Assembly: GCA_019244945.1 (NCBI GenBank)
Contig: JAFASD010000287.1
Coordinates: 1-8,751, forward strand
Reading direction: 5' to 3'
DNA length: 8,751 nucleotides
From: Acidobacteriaceae bacterium
GTDB lineage: Bacteria; Acidobacteriota; Terriglobia; Bryobacterales; Bryobacteraceae
A program made the position numbers and the translations under genes. The notes under the pieces are model-generated. The model saw only the letters and a list, made by a program, of their open reading frames with translations, was not told the origin of the DNA and did no database searches. Below, piece by piece: positions 5,970 to 8,751 of the stretch; the first letter of the stretch is position 1; each line of letters begins with the position of its first letter.

Positions 5970-6359
5970 TTATGGACCGGAAGTCCTGAACTGCTCGTCT
6001 ATTTCCACCCGATAAGCCGCAGCGAGCGCATTCGTTTCATTTGCCATTCCTACCACGGCCATCAATTCCCCGAAAATTTCGTCTGTCATGCCTTTCTTTC
6101 GTGCCGAAGCCGAATGAGAGGCCATACAGTATGGGCACTGATTGGTTGCGCTCACCGCAAGATAGATCAGCTCTTTCGTCAGCGCGTCGAGGGTCCCTGG
6201 AGCCATGATCTGCTTGATGTCTTCCCATGTTCTGCGCAGCGTGGAAGGGTTTTTCGCAAGCGACTTCCAAAAATTGTTGATCGAGTCCGTCTTGCGGGTC
6301 GACATGATGTCGTCATAAACCGCGCGCACTTCCGGACTCGCATCTGCGTATTCAACCAT
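5970..6359 (-). CDS. AhpD-like carboxymuconolactone decarboxylase family protein, 129 aa
   Basis: Member of the CMD/AhpD family. The active-site signature is intact: Cys75-Pro-Tyr-Cys78 followed by His82 and Gly90 (NQCPYCMASHSASARKKG), preceded by the usual helix LTKELIYLAVSA (60-71) and followed by TDEIFGELMAVVGMANETNALA. Family members with CxxC and downstream His act as peroxidase or disulfide-reducing partners in oxidative stress; others are true decarboxylases, but those usually lack the Cys pair. The length is normal for a single-domain member. The start ATG at 6359 has GGGGAAGATTGC ahead of it, a fair Shine-Dalgarno. It lies 31 nt after mbfA and 7 nt before the 265-aa gene. Linkage to a ferritin-type iron transporter fits a peroxide or iron-stress role, which is inference. 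Confidence 0.9.
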   Translation of the reverse strand: MVEYADASPEVRAVYDDIMSTRKTDSINNFWKSLAKNPSTLRRTWEDIKQIMAPGTLDALTKELIYLAVSATNQCPYCMASHSASARKKGMTDEIFGELMAVVGMANETNALAAAYRVEIDEQFRTSGP

Positions 6360-6390
6360 GCAATCTTCCCCAGAGAAATATTATGTCGTT

Positions 6391-7353
6391 TCAAGAATTA
6401 CCGATTAAGATTCCGGCTGCAAAGACCAGAACCCCGCCTAGCACCACCTGCATAGCGGCTCGCACCAGGGGCGTATCCATGTAGTGTTCCCGTACCCAGC
6501 TAATGATGCTCAGCTCAACGGCCACCACGATAACGGCAACGATCATGGCGGTTCGAAAATCCGCGATCAGGAAGGGCAAGGTATGGCCAATTCCGCCAGC
6601 CGTGGTCATCACGCCGGTAATCAACCCTCGCATCGCGGGGCTGCCTCGCCCAGTCAACAAGCCGGTGTCGGAAAGAGCCTCCGCAAAAGCCATGGAGATC
6701 CCCGCTCCGACGGACGCGGCCAGCCCAACCTTAAACGCATCCAAATTTGAATTGTGAGTAGCGAGCGCGGATGCGAATAATGGAGCGAGCGTCGACACCG
6801 AACCGTCCATTAGACCCGCTAATCCAGGTTGAACATATTGCAGGACGATCGCGCGCCGATGCGCCTCCTCTTCTTCTTTCCGTATTTCCGGTGTTAGCTC
6901 TTTTTTTTCGAGCGACTCCGCGGCCGCGGTATGCTTCGCTTCGGCTTCGGCAAGATCGCCTAGCAACCTGCGAGTGGAGGCATCCGTGGTTCTTTGGATA
7001 GCAAGCGCATAGAAGCGCCTGGTTTCCGATTCCATCGACTCGATGGCTTTGCGCACGGCGTTCGGCCCGATGCGTTCAAGGAGCCACACTGGTGGCCGTG
7101 ACACGAAACCTTTCACGTCCTGACGCCGAATGAACGGAATGTGCTCGCCAAATCGCGAGCGATACAGCTCGATCAGTCTGGCTCGATGTTCGGATTCCTC
7201 CGCCTGCATCTCATCGAGCAGCTTGGCCGTGGCAGGATAATTCTCCTGGAGGCCTTCGGCGAACTCCCCGTAAATTCGCCCATCCTCCTCTTCGAGAGTA
7301 ATGGCAACAGCCAAAATTTCCCGTTCAGAGAGGTCTTTGAAATTCTTGGGCAT
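6391..7353 (-). CDS. mbfA: MbfA-like membrane-bound ferritin: rubrerythrin/ferritin-like domain fused to VIT1/CCC1 transporter, 320 aa
   Basis: Inner-membrane iron exporter of the erythrin-VIT1 type; MbfA proteins of rhizobia and relatives export iron and protect against peroxide. The N-terminal ferritin-like four-helix bundle (about 8-150) carries likely di-iron ligands: Glu21/Glu22 in TLEEEDGRIY, Glu53-x-x-His56 (EESEH), Glu105/Glu108 (ESMESE) and Glu138-x-x-His141 (EAEAKH). The C-terminal VIT1 domain (about 173-320) has five predicted membrane helices, roughly 175-199, 206-228, 241-264, 269-287 and 297-318, beginning QPGLAGLMDGSVSTLAP with the conserved D-G-x-V-S pattern. The open frame extends to 7431, but the extra 26 residues look non-conserved; ATG 7353 gives the expected MPKNFKDLSEREIL start with a short AGGA three bases away. 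It is the first gene of the leftward run and divergent from the AsmA-like gene. Confidence 0.93.
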   Translation of the reverse strand: MPKNFKDLSEREILAVAITLEEEDGRIYGEFAEGLQENYPATAKLLDEMQAEESEHRARLIELYRSRFGEHIPFIRRQDVKGFVSRPPVWLLERIGPNAVRKAIESMESETRRFYALAIQRTTDASTRRLLGDLAEAEAKHTAAAESLEKKELTPEIRKEEEEAHRRAIVLQYVQPGLAGLMDGSVSTLAPLFASALATHNSNLDAFKVGLAASVGAGISMAFAEALSDTGLLTGRGSPAMRGLITGVMTTAGGIGHTLPFLIADFRTAMIVAVIVVAVELSIISWVREHYMDTPLVRAAMQVVLGGVLVFAAGILIGNS

Positions 7354-7473
7354 AGTTCCTAGACGCCTTTGATGTACGTAATCACCGGTGTGCAGCCATC
7401 TTATCCCGAACGCTAAAATGGGGGCACGCAAGCTGCTGAAAGCAAATCGAAGGCCTCGTAGAAATTACATCTA
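7354..7473. promoter_or_regulatory. divergent intergenic region between mbfA and the asmA-like gene
   Basis: This 120-bp gap must hold the promoters or leaders of both divergent genes. I see no convincing -35/-10 pair on either strand. Two weak symmetric elements are visible: TGAT-N7-ATCA at 7370-7384, 16 bp before the mbfA ATG and enclosing a TACGTA palindrome, and the 8-bp palindrome CACCGGTG at 7383-7390. Iron-regulated mbfA genes elsewhere are controlled by Irr or Fur-type repressors; neither symmetric element matches a consensus I can name, so an operator here is only possible. Confidence 0.35.
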
Positions 7474-8751
7474 ATGAACACCAGCGTTAAGTCAGGCGCA
7501 AGCCGGGTTATGCGAATCGGGCTTGCTGCTATAGGCGGTGTCGTGGTGATAGGCCTGATCGCTCCTTTCATAAGCGCTGGCCGATTCAGCGGGCGCATTC
7601 AACAGGCCCTCGAGGATTCTCTCGGGCGGAAGGTGCATTTCAGTAAGGTCCGCTTCACACTGTTTTCTGGACCAGGGTTTGCGCTCGAGGATGTGACGAT
7701 TGACGAGGATCCGCACTATGGTCTGGAGCCCTTCGCGTACGTGACGACATTAAACGCTCGCCTGCGCTTGGACAAATTGCTGTTGGGCCGTATGGCGTTT
7801 GCAAATTTGCAACTGATCGATCCTTCGTTGAACCTGGTAAAGCGAAGCGATGGAACATGGAACGCGATCGAGCTGATTGAGCGTTTCACAGCGCCGCGGC
7901 GCGCGCCCCTCAACCTGTTTCCCGCGATGAATGTCTTGGGCGCGCGGATCGATTTCAAATTCGGAGCGCGGAAGACCGCGCTCTATATTGCGGACGCGGA
8001 CCTAACAATTTACCCGGAGCATTCCGGAAAGCTCTACATTCGGTTTTCCGGTTCTCCAGCCCGGACCGATCGCGCTGGAAATGGTTTCGGTCATTTGCGG
8101 GGCGCGGCCACCTGGAGCATGAACGCCCGAGGGTCCAAGGAGAAAGAACTGCAAGCAGATGTGATCCTCGATCCCAGTAATTTGAGCGAAATGACCACTC
8201 TTGTCGAGGGCCACGATGCCGGCGTGCACGGAACCGTCAGCTCGCACGCCAGCATCGAAGGCCCTTTGACGAATCTTCGAGTTTCGGGGGAATTGCATCT
8301 GGACGACGTTCACCGGTGGGACTTGCTGCCATCGAGTGGCGAGACTTTGCGCATACGATATCGAGGCGACATCGATCTGCTGGCTCACCGCTTTGATGTG
8401 GAAACGTTCCCATTGCATCCCGGCGAGACCACCCCGGTGGCGCTCCAGGTCCGGGTCGCGGATTTTCTCACGCGTCCTACGTATTCGATTTTTGTGCGGC
8501 TCGACAAGGCGCCGGTGGAAGGATTGTTGCCGCTTAGCCGCCGCATGGGCTTGACGCTGCCTCAAGACGTGAAGCTTCAGGGAGCGCTGGATGGGGTGAT
8601 CGGTTATTCGAATACGACAGGTCTGCTCGGCGGCATCGTGGTAAATGATTTGACTGCATCGCTGCCGAACGGCCCGCCTCTCACGGCTCCGCTCGCCAGG
8701 GCCAACATTTCGGCTGATTCCGTGCATTTCGAGCCCGCAGCTATTCAGACT
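7474..8751 (+). CDS. AsmA-family protein, first 426 residues, open at window edge
   Basis: Envelope protein of the AsmA/TamB-like superfamily, whose members are anchored in the inner membrane and span the periplasm, with roles in outer-membrane assembly or lipid transport. A short cytoplasmic N-terminus is followed by one membrane anchor (about 14-35, IGLAAIGGVVVIGLIAPFIS). The classic AsmA opening follows: GRIQQALEDSLGRKVHFSKV, then ALEDVTIDEDP, LNARLRLDKLLLGRMAFANL and LQLIDPSLNLVKRSDGTWN. Further on are long beta-repeat-like stretches with repeated ELHLDD- and DIDLL-type strands. There is no stop up to 8751, so the C-terminal part is missing; relatives are commonly 600-1200 residues. ATG 7474 has no clear Shine-Dalgarno; ATG at codon 13 (7510) is an alternative just before the membrane segment. 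It is divergent from mbfA. Confidence 0.9.
   Translation, partial: MNTSVKSGASRVMRIGLAAIGGVVVIGLIAPFISAGRFSGRIQQALEDSLGRKVHFSKVRFTLFSGPGFALEDVTIDEDPHYGLEPFAYVTTLNARLRLDKLLLGRMAFANLQLIDPSLNLVKRSDGTWNAIELIERFTAPRRAPLNLFPAMNVLGARIDFKFGARKTALYIADADLTIYPEHSGKLYIRFSGSPARTDRAGNGFGHLRGAATWSMNARGSKEKELQADVILDPSNLSEMTTLVEGHDAGVHGTVSSHASIEGPLTNLRVSGELHLDDVHRWDLLPSSGETLRIRYRGDIDLLAHRFDVETFPLHPGETTPVALQVRVADFLTRPTYSIFVRLDKAPVEGLLPLSRRMGLTLPQDVKLQGALDGVIGYSNTTGLLGGIVVNDLTASLPNGPPLTAPLARANISADSVHFEPAAIQT

Noticed and set aside
7370..7384. FNR/CRP-like operator upstream of mbfA
   Set aside because: The half-sites TGAT and ATCA are spaced by seven bases, not the four of an FNR site; kept only as a weak symmetric element.
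7354..7431. Upstream extension of MbfA to an ATG at 7431
   Set aside because: The extra 26 residues do not look like a signal or family sequence, and MPKNFKDLSE is the expected ferritin-domain start.
8002..8727. Minus-strand 241-aa open frame
   Set aside because: It lies antisense to the AsmA-like gene, which has a clear membrane anchor and family pattern; the antisense product is His/Arg/Gln-rich, typical of a shadow.

Overview
The window looks like chromosome from a soil-type Gram-negative bacterium of moderately high GC content, possibly an Acidobacteriota. The cell envelope is diderm: there is a lipid A biosynthesis gene (lpxB) at the left edge and an AsmA-type envelope protein at the right edge. 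The phylum guess rests on general gene style (bacterial ATP-dependent ligase, DUF5996, mixed housekeeping neighbours) and is only moderately supported. I see no tRNA, rRNA, CRISPR array, IS element or phage gene.

Layout. (1) 1-678, minus strand: 5' part of lpxB, cut by the window edge. (2) 679-751: short divergent intergenic region with an extended -10-like box. (3) 752-1588, plus strand: an unrecognised 278-aa protein. (4) 1590-7353, minus strand: seven consecutive same-strand genes, transcribed right to left. In order they are an MbfA-like ferritin/VIT1 iron transporter, an AhpD-like carboxymuconolactone decarboxylase family protein, a 265-aa protein ending in a cation-efflux-type cytoplasmic domain, a translationally coupled small protein that appears frameshifted, a DUF5996 protein, an ATP-dependent DNA ligase, and an HD-domain hydrolase. 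(5) 7354-7473: divergent promoter region. (6) 7474 to the window end, plus strand: the N-terminal 426 residues of an AsmA-family protein, open at the edge.

The minus-strand run falls into two tight blocks. The first is mbfA - ahpD-like - CDF-C-domain protein - small protein (gaps of 31 and 7 nt, then a 4-nt GTGA overlap). The second is DUF5996 - ligase - HD hydrolase (gaps of 28 and 10 nt). About 57-106 nt separate the blocks, depending on where the small gene really stops. The first block has an iron/redox theme: ferritin-like iron handling and export, a CxxC peroxidase-type protein, and a soluble protein with a metal-transporter regulatory fold. The second joins DNA end-joining or nick sealing with a predicted phosphohydrolase. 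Whether the blocks form one transcript cannot be decided from sequence alone.

The points most worth a second look are the soluble protein that carries a CDF-type C-terminal domain with apparently lost metal ligands, the probable frameshift in the small gene next to it, and a 14-bp tandem duplication at that gene's 3' end.
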